Shown: in pieces, positions 1 to 6,179 of the stretch
Position numbering within the stretch: the first letter of the stretch is position 1
Layout: every line of letters begins with the position of its first letter
Source of the DNA: Archangium sp.
GTDB lineage: Bacteria; Myxococcota; Myxococcia; Myxococcales; Myxococcaceae
Assembly (NCBI GenBank): GCA_016793585.1
Contig: JAEUJR010000654.1
Location: forward strand, 1 to 7,926
Direction: 5' to 3'
DNA: 7,926 nucleotides
The notes under the pieces: generated by a model
Databases searched by the model: none
Told to the model about the DNA's origin: nothing
What the model saw: the letters and a program-made list of their open reading frames with translations, nothing else
Program-made: the position numbers and the translations under genes

Positions 1-141
1 GTCTCGTCGCTGAAGATGACGGCCACGCCGGACGGTGGCTCGCCCAACAAGCCCACGGGCTGCGCGGTCGCCGGCTTCGACGCCTCGGTCGCTGGCCTCG
101 GCCTCGCGATGCTGGCCCTCATTCGCCGCCGTCGCAGCTGA
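1..141 (+). CDS. C-terminal end of a surface protein with a MYXO-CTERM-like sorting tail (5' partial)
   Basis: Only the last 46 codons and the TGA stop (139-141) are inside the window, read in frame 1 from the left edge. The visible end has a Pro/Gly/Ser/Asn-rich spacer, then a Gly-Cys pair (codons 20-21), a hydrophobic stretch with small residues (GLGLAMLALI), and a terminal RRRRS. This tripartite layout (Gly-Cys, transmembrane helix, Arg cluster) is that of the MYXO-CTERM sorting signal found on many exported myxobacterial proteins, where the Cys is thought to be processed and lipid-linked so the protein stays on the cell surface. The body of the protein, and so its function, lies off the window. 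The intrinsic terminator at 260-304 is the likely end of its transcript. The Ala/Ser stretch between the Cys and the helix is slightly polar for the family, so the assignment is likely but not certain. Confidence 0.72.
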   Translation, partial: VSSLKMTATPDGGSPNKPTGCAVAGFDASVAGLGLAMLALIRRRRS

Positions 142-259
142 AAAGGGGAATGCTGCGCTGACGCCGAGGTCGTGACCCACCGCTGCACCAGTCCAGTCAT
201 CCGGTGAGTCCACAGCGGAAGTGAGCGACCCCGGCAGTCAGCACCAGCCATGAAGTTCG

Positions 260-304
260 CCGGCCCGGCCAGTCTTTCGAGACTCGCCGGGCCGGTTCAT
301 TTTT
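260..304 (+). terminator. Rho-independent terminator with TTCG tetraloop
   Basis: The arms 260-275 and 280-295 pair over 15 of 16 positions (ten GC-only pairs, one C:C mismatch at 270/285, then AGTCT/AGACT) and are closed by a TTCG loop at 276-279. A T-rich tract follows (TTCATTTTT, 296-304). This is the classic intrinsic terminator layout on the + strand and would end the transcript of the gene that stops at 141. It is oddly placed: its T tract ends only 18 bases before the ATG of the next + strand gene, leaving no room for a promoter between them. Confidence 0.85.
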
Positions 305-322
305 GGGGGTACGCTTGGCGCC

Positions 323-1570
323 ATGCCGTTGGTGACCCGTCGCAACCTCGTCGTGCTTGCCTCGGGCGCGGCCCTCTTCAGCGGCTTTCGCTACGGGCAC
401 GCCAGGCTCGCCAGGCCAGCGGCTCCATCGGGCCCGTTGTCGAGCGAGGCCGAGGCGCTGGTGGCGAAGGCGTGGCAGGGGCTCGACCCGGCGCGGGTGC
501 TCGACACCCACGTTCACGTCGTCGGCCTCGGAACCGGCGGGAGCGGCTGCTCCGTCGGTCAACGCATGCAGTCGATGTCGAACCCTGGCGAGTACTTCAA
601 GTTCAGCATCTACCTGAGCGCGTCGGGCATCACCGACCTCGGCCGGGCTGATCAACAGTACCTCGAGCGCCTCACCGGCCTCGTCGGCACGCAGCGCCCC
701 CACGGCCGGCTGTTGCTCTTCTCGTTCGACCGCGCCCACGACGAGGCGGGCGTGCCGCTCCCGAACGACACCGAGTTCTTCACGCCGGTCGAGTACGTCG
801 CGAGGCTCGCCAGCCAGCGCCCCGACCTCTTCGTGCCGTGCGCGTCGGTGCACCCCTACCGCGCCGACGCCCTCGAGGCGCTCGAGCAGGCCGCGTCGCT
901 GGGCTGCATCGCGGTGAAGTGGTTGCCCAACGCGATGAACATCGACCCCTCGAGCGCGCGCTGCGACGCGTTCTACGAGGCGATGAAGCGGCTGGGGCTC
1001 ACGCTCATCACGCACGCTGGGGAAGAGAAGGCGGTGCACTCCGAGGAGCGCCAGCGCCTGGGCAACCCACTGCTCCTGCGCCGCCCGCTCGACCACGGCC
1101 TCAAGACCGTCGTCGCGCACTGCGCCTCGCTCGGTCAGAACCCCGACCTCGACGCGCCCGGGCAGCCGTGGGTCGACAACTTCGACCTCTTCATGCGCCT
1201 CATCGCCGAGCCGAAGTGGAAGGGCGTGTTGTTCGGAGAGACGTCGGCGCTCGCCCTGGTCAATCGTGTCGGGCGGCCGCTCGAGACGGTGTTGAGAGAC
1301 GAGGCGCTGCAAGGCCGGCTGGTGAACGGCTCCGACTACCCGCTGCCGGCCATCAATGCCCTGCAGCAGACCGGCGCCGTCGTGAAGGCCGGGTTCCTCA
1401 CCGAAGACGAGCGCGCGCTGCTCAACGAGATCGACCGGCACGACCCGCTGCTGTTCGACTTCGTGATGAAGCGCACGGTGCGGCTGAAGACGGCCGAGAA
1501 GGAGTTCCGCTTGCCCGACCGCGTGTTCATGCCCGGCAGCGACGTCTTCCCCAGGCTCGCAGGGGCCTGA
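323..1570 (+). CDS. Exported metal-dependent amidohydrolase (amidohydrolase-2 type TIM barrel)
   Basis: The 415-residue protein begins with a Tat-like signal (TRR at 5-7, then the hydrophobic stretch LVVLASGAALFSG), so it is probably exported folded with its metal bound. The amidohydrolase landmarks appear in order: DTHVHV with metal ligands H63 and H65, VKW around K199, LITHAGEE with H231, VVAHCASLG with H266, and NGSDYPLP with the catalytic or metal Asp D338. This matches the PF04909-type amidohydrolases (decarboxylases, lactonases and related hydrolases); the substrate cannot be read from sequence. The C-terminal stretch after about residue 355 is less typical. The ATG at 323 keeps the twin-Arg signal; a GGGGG run at 305-309 is a rather distant ribosome-binding candidate, and GTG at 332 is an alternative start. 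A strong terminator lies just upstream, so transcription must either read through it or start inside it. The long antisense frame over this gene is a shadow. Confidence 0.85.
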   Translation: MPLVTRRNLVVLASGAALFSGFRYGHARLARPAAPSGPLSSEAEALVAKAWQGLDPARVLDTHVHVVGLGTGGSGCSVGQRMQSMSNPGEYFKFSIYLSASGITDLGRADQQYLERLTGLVGTQRPHGRLLLFSFDRAHDEAGVPLPNDTEFFTPVEYVARLASQRPDLFVPCASVHPYRADALEALEQAASLGCIAVKWLPNAMNIDPSSARCDAFYEAMKRLGLTLITHAGEEKAVHSEERQRLGNPLLLRRPLDHGLKTVVAHCASLGQNPDLDAPGQPWVDNFDLFMRLIAEPKWKGVLFGETSALALVNRVGRPLETVLRDEALQGRLVNGSDYPLPAINALQQTGAVVKAGFLTEDERALLNEIDRHDPLLFDFVMKRTVRLKTAEKEFRLPDRVFMPGSDVFPRLAGA

Positions 1571-1592
1571 CGAGCGCCGGCTCGCTCCTACC

Positions 1593-1632
1593 GGGGTCGC
1601 GTGGGGCTGCGACCTGGGTCGCAATCGGTCGC
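1593..1632. repeat. GGTCGC direct/inverted repeat cluster in the intergenic gap
   Basis: GGTCGC occurs at 1595-1600, 1617-1622 and 1627-1632, and its inverse GCGACC at 1609-1614. The inverse copy can pair perfectly with the first copy (8-base loop) or with the second copy (GCGAC/GTCGC, 4-base loop), giving mutually exclusive hairpins. The cluster sits in the gap between the amidohydrolase stop and the next + strand gene. It has no T tract, so it is not a standard terminator. It could be an operator, an RNA switch element, or chance in GC-rich DNA. Confidence 0.3.
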
Positions 1633-1656
1633 CTGCATCGGCCCGCAGACGCGCGA

Positions 1657-1668
1657 GTTCGTTCGAAC
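1657..1668. promoter_or_regulatory. Short palindrome (possible operator) upstream of the unknown secreted protein
   Basis: GTTCG-TT-CGAAC forms a 12-base inverted repeat containing the perfect 8-base palindrome GTTCGAAC (1661-1668). It lies 36 bases upstream of the ATG at 1705, where an operator could sit. No convincing -35/-10 pair was found next to it, so this is only a candidate site. Confidence 0.2.
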
Positions 1669-1704
1669 CAGGTGCTGGCGCCCGTCTTGCGATGGGTCGA
1701 TGGC

Positions 1705-2424
1705 ATGAACGAACCCAACGTGAAGCGTGTGTTGCTGGTGTGGCTCCTGGCTCTTCCGCTGCTGACGGGCGCGTCGGGGCAGGGCTGCGGTGGCGAAGAC
1801 TCCTCGGTGGTGAAGCAAGACAGAATCTTCACGCAGTACTGGCTCTTCTACGACGCGAACACCGACATCACCTCTGCGCGCGCGACGTTTCGGCTGGGCA
1901 ACGCGCTCGGCACGCTGCTCGAGCTCACCGACCCGGCGAAGGTGACGTTCAACGAGAAGCCGCTCTCGTACAAGAGCGTGCCGGGCTGGCATGAAGCCGA
2001 GTTCCCCGGGCGGGTGACCGGCGCCTTCGTGTACTCGAACGTCGACGGGCAACGGTTCACGGTGCAGGTCGCGGCGCTGCCCGAGGCGACGGTGCAGGAG
2101 GCGCTGACGATTCCCGCAGGCAAGGCGTACTCGTTCACGTGGAAGGGCCCGCCCATCGCGAAGGACGAGCGGCTCGAGGTCATCGTCACCGGCGAGAACA
2201 AGCTCGACTTCTCGATCGTCGAGCAGCGCGGCGTTGGGGCCACCGACGTGGTGATTGGCGCCGACAAGACCCGTCGCTTCGCCGCGCAGGGCTGGCTCGG
2301 GGTGCGGCGTACGCTGGAGTCGTCGCCGAAAGAGGCTCCCGACGCGGGCGGCATGGTGTGGGCGACGAGTCAGCCCAAAGACGCGCGCGTCACGTGGAGC
2401 AGCGGCGGCGACGGCGGCATGTGA
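1705..2424 (+). CDS. Secreted protein or lipoprotein of unknown function (myxobacterial type)
   Basis: The 239-residue protein has a short basic N-terminus (VKR at 6-8), a hydrophobic segment (VLLVWLLALPLL, 9-20) and a small-residue region TGASGQGCGG. This is a Sec signal peptide; C28 could be a lipid-attachment Cys, but the preceding residues (G-Q-G) are a poor lipobox, so plain secretion is equally possible. The mature part starts with a charged stretch and IFTQYWLFYDANTD. The rest alternates polar and hydrophobic residues (for example KVTFNEKPL, FTVQVAALPE, LEVIVTGENKLDFSIV), which suggests a beta-rich fold. No catalytic motif or named family was recognised. The ATG at 1705 places the signal peptide correctly; GTG at 1720 would give a tighter MKRVLLV start. 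The frame is open much further upstream, but that part is the amidohydrolase gene in another frame. It may be co-transcribed with the amidohydrolase, although the 134-base gap allows its own promoter. Confidence 0.75.
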   Translation: MNEPNVKRVLLVWLLALPLLTGASGQGCGGEDSSVVKQDRIFTQYWLFYDANTDITSARATFRLGNALGTLLELTDPAKVTFNEKPLSYKSVPGWHEAEFPGRVTGAFVYSNVDGQRFTVQVAALPEATVQEALTIPAGKAYSFTWKGPPIAKDERLEVIVTGENKLDFSIVEQRGVGATDVVIGADKTRRFAAQGWLGVRRTLESSPKEAPDAGGMVWATSQPKDARVTWSSGGDGGM

Positions 2425-2431
2425 GGTGGTG

Positions 2432-2444
2432 CGCGCTCAGCGCG
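2432..2444. repeat. Small palindrome spanning a convergent gene junction
   Basis: CGCGCT-C-AGCGCG is a perfect 13-base inverted repeat lying across the 12-base gap between the + strand stop (2422-2424) and the minus strand stop (2437-2439). It could act as a short shared transcription barrier, but it lacks a T tract on either side and the usable stem is only about four to five pairs, so a terminator role is weak. Confidence 0.2.
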
Positions 2445-2904
2445 GGCCGAACGACGACAAGGCGAAGAACGCGCGAATCTTGTCGTTCGTCTCGCGCAGG
2501 CGCGCCGACAGGGTGCGCACGAACGTCCACAGCAGCACGCTCGCCAGCTCCTTGTCGGTGAACATCACCTGGTCGAGCTTCTCGCGTGACAGCTCGTACA
2601 GCTCGCACGACGTGTGCGCGATGGCGTCGGCGCTGCGCGGCCCGTCTTCGATGAGCGACATCTCGCCGAAGTACTGGCCCTTCTCGAGAATCGCGAGTGC
2701 CTCTTCTCCGATGCCCGGCACCATCTTCGAGATGCGCACCTTGCCGTCGGTGATGAGGAACATCGAGGTGCCCGGCTCGCCTTCACGGAAGATGTGCGAG
2801 CTGCCCGGGAAGTCGACCTTCTTCAGCGCCGCCATCAGCTTGCGGAGCTGCGCCGAGGTCAGCCCTTCGAACAGCGGCACTTTCCGGAGGAATTCGACGT
2901 CCAT
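2437..2904 (-). CDS. Single-domain cyclic-nucleotide-binding protein
   Basis: The 155-residue protein is almost entirely one cNMP-binding domain of the CRP/PKA-regulatory type. Visible features are the N-terminal helix (FLRKVPLFEGLTSAQLRKL), the beta-barrel entry with FREGEPGTSMFLITDGKVRI (39-58), and the phosphate-binding cassette GQYFGEMSLIEDGPRSADAIA, with G80-E81 and the R90 that normally contacts the cyclic phosphate. A short helical C-terminus follows (LASVLLWTFVRTLSARLRETNDKIRAFF). There is no helix-turn-helix, kinase or cyclase domain, so it is not a DNA-binding CRP; it more likely senses a cyclic nucleotide and acts on a partner protein. The ATG at 2904 starts the family-typical MDVEFLRKVPLF; the open frame further upstream (to 3033) overlaps the trxB control region and start and does not resemble the family. 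No clear Shine-Dalgarno site is seen. It is divergent from trxB and convergent with the gene ending at 2424. Which nucleotide is bound cannot be told. Confidence 0.88.
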   Translation of the reverse strand: MDVEFLRKVPLFEGLTSAQLRKLMAALKKVDFPGSSHIFREGEPGTSMFLITDGKVRISKMVPGIGEEALAILEKGQYFGEMSLIEDGPRSADAIAHTSCELYELSREKLDQVMFTDKELASVLLWTFVRTLSARLRETNDKIRAFFALSSFGPR

Positions 2905-3007
2905 CGGCCATGGTTCGTAGCAGACTTGAAACCGTTGTCCCGATTTGCGCATCTCACGCGGGCAACGACCGGCCGCAGGGGCCGCCGCCAGGAACCAGGA
3001 GCACCAC
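2905..3007. promoter_or_regulatory. Divergent control region between the cNMP-binding gene and trxB
   Basis: These 103 bases separate two divergently read genes, so both promoters are expected here. On the + strand TTGAAA (2926-2931) resembles a -35 box, but the sequence 17-18 bases downstream (near CATCTC, 2950-2955) is a poor -10. No good promoter pair was found for the minus strand. A short hairpin CGGCC/GGCCG (2970-2984) would lie in the trxB leader. The region is assigned by gene layout rather than by strong motifs. Confidence 0.4.
2997..3001 (+). promoter_or_regulatory. Ribosome binding site that fixes the trxB start
   Basis: AGGAG lies six bases before GTG at 3008-3010, a near-ideal Shine-Dalgarno spacing. 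It decides the start: translation from GTG gives the DTNKITIIGSGPAG N-terminus expected of thioredoxin reductase, whereas the ATG at 2945 would add 21 residues without family resemblance. Confidence 0.8.
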
Positions 3008-3961
3008 GTGGACACGAACAAGATCACCATCATCGGCTCGGGCCCGGCCGGTTACACCGCTGCCATCTACGCCGCGCGCGCTGGCCTCAAGCCCGTGATG
3101 TTCGCCGGCGGCCCGTCGGAGCATGACTCCCGTCGCGTGCCCGGCGGCCAGCTGATGATCACCACCGAAGTCGAGAACTACCCCGGCTTTCCGGAGGGTG
3201 TGACGGGCCCCGAGCTGATGGAGCGCTTCCAGAAGCAGGCCGAGCGGTTCGGCACCGTCATTCACATGGAGAACGTGCTCTCGGTCGACTTCTCGAAGCG
3301 CCCGTTCCACATCAAGGGCGAGTCGAAGGAGTGCCTGTCTGAGACCGTCATCATCGCGACGGGCGCCTCGGCGAAGTGGCTCAACACGAAGGGCGAGAAC
3401 GAGTTCATGAACCGCGGCGTGTCGGCGTGCGCCACCTGCGACGGGTTCTTCTTCAAGAACGTCGACGTGATGGTCGTCGGCGGCGGCGACACCGCGATGG
3501 AGGAGGCGACGTACCTCGCCAAGCTCTGCGCGTCGGTCACCGTCGTGCACCGCCGAGATTCGCTGCGCGCCTCGAAGATCATGCAGCAGCGCGCGCTCAA
3601 CAACCCGAAGATCAAGTTCCTCTGGGACTCGGCCATCGAGGAGATCGTCGGCGACCAGAAGGGCGTGACGGGCGCGGTGGTGAAGAACGTGAAGACCGGC
3701 GACTCGAAGCTGGTGCCGACGAAGGGCGTGTTCGTCGCCATCGGCCACAAGCCCGCGACCGAGCTCTTCGAGAAGACGCTCAAGCTGCAGGACAACGGCT
3801 ATCTCTGGGTGCAGCCGGGCACCTCGCGCACGAGCGTCGAGGGCGTCTTCGCCTGCGGTGACGTGAGCGACGCGACGTACCGTCAGGCCATCACCGCCGC
3901 GGGCACGGGTTGCATGTCGGCCATCGAAGCCGAGCGGTGGATGATCGAGCAGGGCGTCTGA
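3008..3961 (+). CDS. trxB: Thioredoxin reductase (NADPH-dependent, FAD, low-molecular-weight type)
   Basis: This cytoplasmic flavoenzyme passes electrons from NADPH to thioredoxin. From the GTG start it has 317 residues, the usual length. Motifs appear in the expected order: the FAD-binding GSGPAG (10-15), GGQLMITTEVENYPGFPEG (46-64), VIIATGA (114-120), the redox-active CATC (C141, C144) followed by DGFFFKN, the NADPH-binding VGGGDTAMEEA (157-167), VHRRDSLRASK (180-190) and the C-terminal FAD motif GVFACGDV (279-286) with YRQAITAAGTGCMSA. The segment PSEHDSRRV before GGQL is several residues longer than the matching loop of the E. coli enzyme and closer to eukaryotic-type low-Mr reductases; this is a judgement from memory of the family. 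No thioredoxin gene adjoins it. It ends at TGA 3959-3961, one base before the stop of the convergent flavoprotein gene, with no terminator between them. Confidence 0.97.
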   Translation: MDTNKITIIGSGPAGYTAAIYAARAGLKPVMFAGGPSEHDSRRVPGGQLMITTEVENYPGFPEGVTGPELMERFQKQAERFGTVIHMENVLSVDFSKRPFHIKGESKECLSETVIIATGASAKWLNTKGENEFMNRGVSACATCDGFFFKNVDVMVVGGGDTAMEEATYLAKLCASVTVVHRRDSLRASKIMQQRALNNPKIKFLWDSAIEEIVGDQKGVTGAVVKNVKTGDSKLVPTKGVFVAIGHKPATELFEKTLKLQDNGYLWVQPGTSRTSVEGVFACGDVSDATYRQAITAAGTGCMSAIEAERWMIEQGV

Positions 3962-3962
3962 C

Positions 3963-5075
3963 TCACGCCTCGTCGATGCCGCGGTAGATGCCGCGCGAGA
4001 CGATCCACGGGAAGAGCACGGTTCGCACCCAGAACGGCGCGAAGCGAAACGCGAAGCCGTTGGGCGCGAAGACGCGCAGCCCGTCTCGTTGAACGCCGAG
4101 CACCGAACCCCATCGGTGGGCCGTCGGCCGGAAGGCCTTCAGTCCCGACCGCTGCCCGGCGAGCAGGCGCCGTACGTTGTGGGCGACGATGGCGTACCCG
4201 CCGTTGCGGGCCGAGCTGCGGTTCGGGTCGGTGGCGGCCGCGTCTCCGACGGCGAAGACGTTCAGGGTGTCGCGAACGCGCAGGTGTTCATCGACGCGAA
4301 TGAACCCTCGTTCGTCGAGCAGGGCCGGAGGAACGAACGAGGTGTTGGGGCGCGTCTGCCCGACGGCCCAGAGCGCCACCTCGACGTCGAGCGGCGGGTG
4401 CCCGTCGCTGAAGGCCACGGCGCCCCGCGTGAGCCGGTCGTAGGCGAACCCGGCCGGAGCCCTCGCGCGATGGCCGGGCAGCAGCTCGACTCCCTGCGCG
4501 ACCAGGCGCGCGCGCACCGAGGCGCGAACCCGCGGGTGATAGCCGGGCAGCAGCTCGTCCTGGCTGAACGCGAGCACCACGCGAGTGGCGCCGTGCGCCT
4601 CTTTCAGGTTCGACGCTGCGCTCACGCCGGTGACTCCGCCACCGATGACGGCGATGGACTTCGCCGAAGCCAGCTCGTGCGCGAGCGCGTCGATGGCGCC
4701 GTCGACGGCCGTGCGGGTCTCGAGCGTGGGCGTGCGCCAGAACCCGTTGGTGACTCCGGGTGACAGCACGAGCGCGTCGTAGGTGAGGGTCTCGACCTCG
4801 TCGTCAACCGAGCGCACGGTGAGGGAGCGCTGCGAGACGTCGAGCCGTTCGACGAGGCCGTGTCGAACTTGAACGCCGCGCAGCGCCCGGTACCGCTCGA
4901 AGCCGACGAGGTAGTGCTTTCGCCAGTCGTCTGGCCGAGCCACGCGCATGCCGAGCTCCTGGCCGCTGACGAGGGCAGGCTTCGGCGTGATGCCCACGAC
5001 CTCGGCGTGCCGCGCGAGGCCCATGGCGACGAGCAGGCCCGTGTCTCCGAGCCCGGCAATCACGACCCGCTTCAT
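3963..5075 (-). CDS. FAD-dependent NAD(P)H oxidoreductase (AIF/NDH-2-like pyridine nucleotide-disulfide oxidoreductase fold)
   Basis: The 370-residue protein has two dinucleotide-binding motifs: an N-terminal FAD site VVIAGLGDTG (4-13) and an internal NAD(P) site IAVIGGGVTGVSAA (141-154). Between them is YDALVLSPG (99-107), and near the end the FAD-closing LNVFAVGDAA (271-280). No CxxC pair is present, so it is not a disulfide reductase; the layout fits the AIF-like / type II NADH dehydrogenase branch, which transfers electrons to quinones or other acceptors. The C-terminal RTVLFPWIVSRGIY, mixing aromatic and basic residues, could be a membrane-contacting helix as in NDH-2 or FSP1-like enzymes, but this is inference. 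There is no signal peptide, so the protein is cytoplasmic. Its ATG overlaps the TGA of the upstream lipoprotein gene by one base (TGATG, 5077-5073), which implies coupled translation. The frame stays open upstream through the repeats of that gene, but that extension is repeat-derived and not part of the protein. Confidence 0.85.
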   Translation of the reverse strand: MKRVVIAGLGDTGLLVAMGLARHAEVVGITPKPALVSGQELGMRVARPDDWRKHYLVGFERYRALRGVQVRHGLVERLDVSQRSLTVRSVDDEVETLTYDALVLSPGVTNGFWRTPTLETRTAVDGAIDALAHELASAKSIAVIGGGVTGVSAASNLKEAHGATRVVLAFSQDELLPGYHPRVRASVRARLVAQGVELLPGHRARAPAGFAYDRLTRGAVAFSDGHPPLDVEVALWAVGQTRPNTSFVPPALLDERGFIRVDEHLRVRDTLNVFAVGDAAATDPNRSSARNGGYAIVAHNVRRLLAGQRSGLKAFRPTAHRWGSVLGVQRDGLRVFAPNGFAFRFAPFWVRTVLFPWIVSRGIYRGIDEA

Positions 5076-6175
5076 CAGGGGGTGACGTCGTACTTCTGCA
5101 CTGCGTCGAGCAGCAGCGACTGGCCGTTCACGACCACGTGACCTGCACCCGCGTCGGCCGAGGCGCAGCGGTGCCCCGTCGCCTGGCCAGCGAAGAAGAG
5201 CTCGACGTACACGCGCCGGCGGTCGGCCGAGATGGAGCCGCGGCCTTCGTCGGTGAAGGAGCCGTAGTTCAACGTGAGGTCGAAGCAGTCGGCGTTGCCA
5301 CGTACGTTGGTGATGGTGCTGGAGACGGTGGTGAAGGCGAGCGGCGCTCCGCCAGCGACGCTGGTGTTGCACGAGCCGTACGCGCCCGTCGTGGGCACGC
5401 CTCCATCGGGCGTCCACGTGCCGGGGGTGATGGTGGTCGCGAAGGTGCTGCCGGTGATGACGTTGACGACGCGCTGGTAACACTGCGTGCTGGCGCCCAG
5501 GTACACGTTGCGGTCGTAGCCGTGCGGCGCCGCGGGAATGTCGGCGCCCTGCATGGTCAGCGTCTTGCCGTCGAGGAACGCGAGGATGCGGGCCGGGGTG
5601 TCGAGCAGGGGGCTCCCGCCGGCCGTTCCGCCTGCGCTCGCCGTTCCGCCTGCGTTCGCCGTTCCGCCTGCGTTCGCCGTTCCGCCTGCGCTCGCCGTTC
5701 CGCCTGCGCTCGCCGTTCCGCCTGCGTTCGCCGTTCCGCCTGCGTTCGCCGTTCCGCCTGCGTTCGCCGTTCCGCCTGCGCTCGCCGTTCCGCCTGCGCT
5801 CGCCGTGCCGCCTGCGCTCGCCGTTCCGCCTGCGTTCGCCGTTCCGCCTGCGTTCGCCGTTCCGCCTGCGTTCGCCGTTCCGCCTGCGTTCGCCGTTCCG
5901 CCTGCGTTCGCCGTTCCTCCGCCAGTGCCAGACGTGCCACCGCCGGTGGTCCCGACGGTCGACATGCAGGAGCCTGCGACGCACGACTGCGTCACGCCGC
6001 AGACCTGGCAGGCCGCTCCGCGCGAGCCGCAGCTCGTGCTGCCGCTTCCGGTCTGGCAGATGCCCGAGGAGTCACAACAGCCGGTGGAGCACGTCGACGC
6101 CGAGCACTGCCGGTTCGGTGTTCCGCAGGAGACGAAGGCGAGCGCGACGAGACCGCAGAGGAGCGAGGTGCGCAT
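5075..6175 (-). CDS. Cys-rich repeat lipoprotein with GGTA(N/S)A linker and unknown C-terminal domain
   Basis: The 366-residue protein has four parts. (1) A signal peptide ending in a lipobox-like FVSC, lipid Cys C17; the next residue is Gly rather than Asp, in keeping with an outer-membrane or surface destination. (2) A domain with ten cysteines at 24, 29, 33, 34, 40, 49, 56, 59, 65 and 70, which could form five disulfides. (3) A linker of 16 GGTA(N/S)A units plus GGTAGG (86-187), encoded by an 18-bp array. (4) A domain of about 179 residues (188-366) containing ARILAFLDGKTLTMQG, further Cys and beta-type strands, with no catalytic motif recognised. Its N-terminal domain closely matches that of the next upstream gene, so the two are paralogous there, but the C-terminal domains look unrelated. 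The start lies 4 bases after that gene's stop, and its own stop overlaps the oxidoreductase start, so it is the middle gene of an operon. No Shine-Dalgarno site is evident, which fits re-initiation. Function is unknown; a surface-displayed domain on a flexible stalk is the likely design. Confidence 0.85.
   Translation of the reverse strand: MRTSLLCGLVALAFVSCGTPNRQCSASTCSTGCCDSSGICQTGSGSTSCGSRGAACQVCGVTQSCVAGSCMSTVGTTGGGTSGTGGGTANAGGTANAGGTANAGGTANAGGTANAGGTASAGGTASAGGTASAGGTANAGGTANAGGTANAGGTASAGGTASAGGTANAGGTANAGGTASAGGTAGGSPLLDTPARILAFLDGKTLTMQGADIPAAPHGYDRNVYLGASTQCYQRVVNVITGSTFATTITPGTWTPDGGVPTTGAYGSCNTSVAGGAPLAFTTVSSTITNVRGNADCFDLTLNYGSFTDEGRGSISADRRRVYVELFFAGQATGHRCASADAGAGHVVVNGQSLLLDAVQKYDVTP
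5633..5920 (-). repeat. 18-bp tandem repeat array, 16 units, coding for GGTA(N/S)A
   Basis: Read on the + strand the unit is GCCGTTCCGCCTGCGYTC. Sixteen in-phase copies are nearly identical: the only recurrent difference is C/T in one position, which switches Ser (AGC) and Asn (AAC) on the coding strand, plus a single T-to-G change in the copy near 5802-5819. In protein order the variable residue reads N5 S3 N3 S2 N2 S1. A degenerate unit flanks each end. The unit is a multiple of three, so gain or loss of copies keeps the gene in frame. The array has no stop codons in any frame, which is why several spurious long frames run through it. Confidence 0.95.
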
Positions 6176-6179
6176 GACT

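Noticed and set aside
250..651. Small + strand frame starting MKFAGPASLSRLAG
   Set aside because: Its first codons are the terminator hairpin and the rest overlaps the amidohydrolase out of frame; there is no ribosome-binding site and no family resemblance.
197..1624. 475-residue minus strand frame antisense to the amidohydrolase
   Set aside because: It is an Arg/Glu/Val-rich shadow frame typical of high-GC genes; the + strand frame has a signal peptide and all amidohydrolase motifs.
838..1704. Upstream extension of the unknown secreted protein
   Set aside because: This part lies inside the amidohydrolase gene in another frame and is Arg/Ala-rich noise; the signal peptide begins at 1705.
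2905..3033. N-terminal extension of the cyclic-nucleotide-binding protein
   Set aside because: It would run across the trxB start and control region and does not resemble the family; the ATG at 2904 starts the conserved domain.
5622..5920. CRISPR-like array
   Set aside because: The 18-bp units are directly adjacent with no spacers and code in frame for a Gly-rich linker.
3963..5984. 673-residue minus strand frame joining an Arg/Asn-rich repeat to the flavoprotein
   Set aside because: The first 303 codons read the lipoprotein gene and its 18-bp array in the wrong frame (RRNGER repeats). The true flavoprotein starts at 5075 with a standard FAD motif. A frameshift product is conceivable, but no slippery site was identified.
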